DNA of 5,276 nucleotides, taken from NCBI GenBank assembly GCA_031254955.1, contig JAIRTK010000094.1:1-5276 (forward strand), given 5' to 3'. The number at the start of each line of letters is the position of its first letter. Position 1 is the first letter of the stretch. This document shows positions 4,897-5,276 of the stretch, in pieces. The stretch is from Opitutaceae bacterium (lineage in GTDB: Bacteria; Verrucomicrobiota; Verrucomicrobiia; Opitutales; Opitutaceae). Under the pieces are notes generated by a model. That model saw nothing but the letters and a program-made list of their open reading frames with translations. It was not told where the DNA came from and made no database searches. Both the position numbers and the translations under genes were made by a program.

Positions 4897-4909
4897 TGAG
4901 GTTACGCGG
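4897..4909 (+). repeat. Direct repeat of 51-63
   Basis: TGAGGTTACGCGG here matches TGAGGTTATGCGG at 51-63 with one change. Both follow a CGAT- or CGATA-containing stretch by a few bases. It may be the flank of the same kind of purine-tract element, whose other copy would lie just left of the window. Confidence 0.45.
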
Positions 4910-4938
4910 GCCGATGTCGTGCAGGCGCGGGAGCGCCG

Positions 4939-4963
4939 GTAGGGAGGCCTCTCCGAGGCCTCC
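4939..4963 (+). repeat. REP hairpin, GGAGGCCTC family, best-preserved intergenic copy
   Basis: GTAG (4939-4942) is followed by a perfect 9-bp stem (4943-4951 with 4955-4963) and a TCC loop. Homology with the minus-strand copy at 332-356 covers about 50 bp (roughly 4925-4975), including a GGCGC/GCGCC mini-hairpin at 4924-4937. The core equals the copy inside the ligase-like gene. Confidence 0.8.
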
Positions 4964-5019
4964 GCCGAGCGGAGAAGACGGTTTTGCAATTTCATAGGTA
5001 AATCGGAGCGTGATTGCGG

Positions 5020-5061
5020 CGGCCTCGGCAAAACGGCCTCGGCAAAGCGACCTCGGCAAAG
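5020..5061 (+). repeat. 14-bp tandem repeat, three copies
   Basis: CGGCCTCGGCAAAA, CGGCCTCGGCAAAG and CGACCTCGGCAAAG stand head to tail at 5020-5033, 5034-5047 and 5048-5061. A decayed fourth copy may reach about 5075. It is non-coding, with one or two changes between adjacent units. Confidence 0.9.
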
Positions 5062-5210
5062 CAGCCCCTGCCTAGGTCGGGTTGCGTTGAGTGGTTCCAA
5101 GGACGTCCTCCGCGTAACGTCAGTCAGGAGGACAGTAACAAGAATCCTGACGCGCATAACCCGGACGCGTGGCCCCGGTTTGAAACGCACCCGTTTTCCC
5201 TCCTCCAAGC

Positions 5211-5240
5211 GATACCATTTACAGTCAGTAATCACACTTC
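5211..5240 (+). repeat. 30-bp ACC-TTTCCCAGT motif, copy 4
   Basis: ATACCATTTACAGTCA followed by ACACTT matches the other copies. It is closest to the minus-strand copy at 842-873 in its ATCACACTT end. A GTAG hairpin begins three bases later, closer than in the other copies. Confidence 0.6.
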
Positions 5241-5242
5241 AG

Positions 5243-5270
5243 GTAGGGCGAGGCGTCCCGCCGAGCCTCG
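5243..5270 (+). repeat. REP-like hairpin at the right edge
   Basis: GTAG (5243-5246) precedes a stem CGAGGC (5249-5254) with GCCTCG (5265-5270) and a 10-base loop. The stem is shorter than in the other REPs, and the element may continue beyond the window, where an inverted partner would be expected if it belongs to a pair. Confidence 0.55.
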
Positions 5271-5276
5271 AGCGGT

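Larger units (their letters stand above)
4580..5276. other. Gene-free downstream region
   Basis: No credible gene follows the FecR-domain gene to the window end. The reading frames on both strands over 4580-4950 are made of Arg/Glu/Ser or Phe/Leu/Ser runs from the purine/pyrimidine palindrome. Other contents are a C9 run (4635-4643), a GTAG REP at 4939-4963, a 14-bp tandem array, a 7-bp inverted repeat (5105-5111 with 5127-5133), and the start of another motif-plus-REP element at 5211. I see nothing recognisable in 5134-5210. Confidence 0.7.

Noticed and set aside
4576..4899. + frame starting in an ATGA overlap with the FecR-domain stop codon
   Set aside because: The overlap looks like translational coupling, but the product is Phe/Ser/Arg then Glu/Lys/Arg low complexity generated by the palindrome, and it has no ribosome site of its own.
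4699..5235. 178-codon minus-strand frame
   Set aside because: It runs through a REP, the 14-bp array and the pyrimidine arm. It contains the peptide typical of REP translation (EASERPPYR) and no domain.

Overview
The window looks like chromosome from a GC-rich Gram-negative bacterium, most plausibly a verrucomicrobium of the Opitutaceae type. This rests on the GC-saturated codons of both genes, the pairing of a Wzy_C-family polysaccharide protein with an exported FecR-domain protein, and many GTAG-footed palindromes. No rRNA or tRNA is present to confirm it, so the taxonomy is inference.

Only two genes can be supported, both on the + strand and 24 bp apart. The first (1415-3547) encodes a 710-residue polytopic membrane protein of the O-antigen ligase/polymerase family with a C-terminal TPR domain. 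The second (3572-4579) encodes a 335-residue exported FecR-domain protein with a Pro/Ala-rich tail. Together they suggest an envelope or exopolysaccharide function: the first would polymerise or transfer lipid-linked glycans, and the second would be a periplasmic partner or scaffold of unknown role.

The 1414 bp upstream and 697 bp downstream hold no credible gene and are dense in repeats. They contain at least seven REP-type hairpins of several stem families that share a GTAG foot, plus one degenerate GTAA copy. Several stand head to head as REPIN/BIME-like pairs. There are also a 217-bp inverted repeat (198-414), a perfect 20-bp-stem hairpin (434-476), four copies of a roughly 30-bp motif often lying 5' of a GTAG hairpin, and three purine/pyrimidine-asymmetric tracts (498-645, 985-1132, 4647-4890). 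The last tract forms a 244-bp imperfect palindrome just behind the second gene. Short tandem arrays with 14-, 17- and 39-bp units fill much of the rest.

Two features stand out. A REP pair lies inside the ligase gene, in frame, and encodes part of a charged linker. The same protein carries Arg where the ligase signature motif has its conserved His. I see no CRISPR array, defence system, transposase gene or RNA gene. The unusual content is the repeat ecology and these two oddities of the ligase-like gene.
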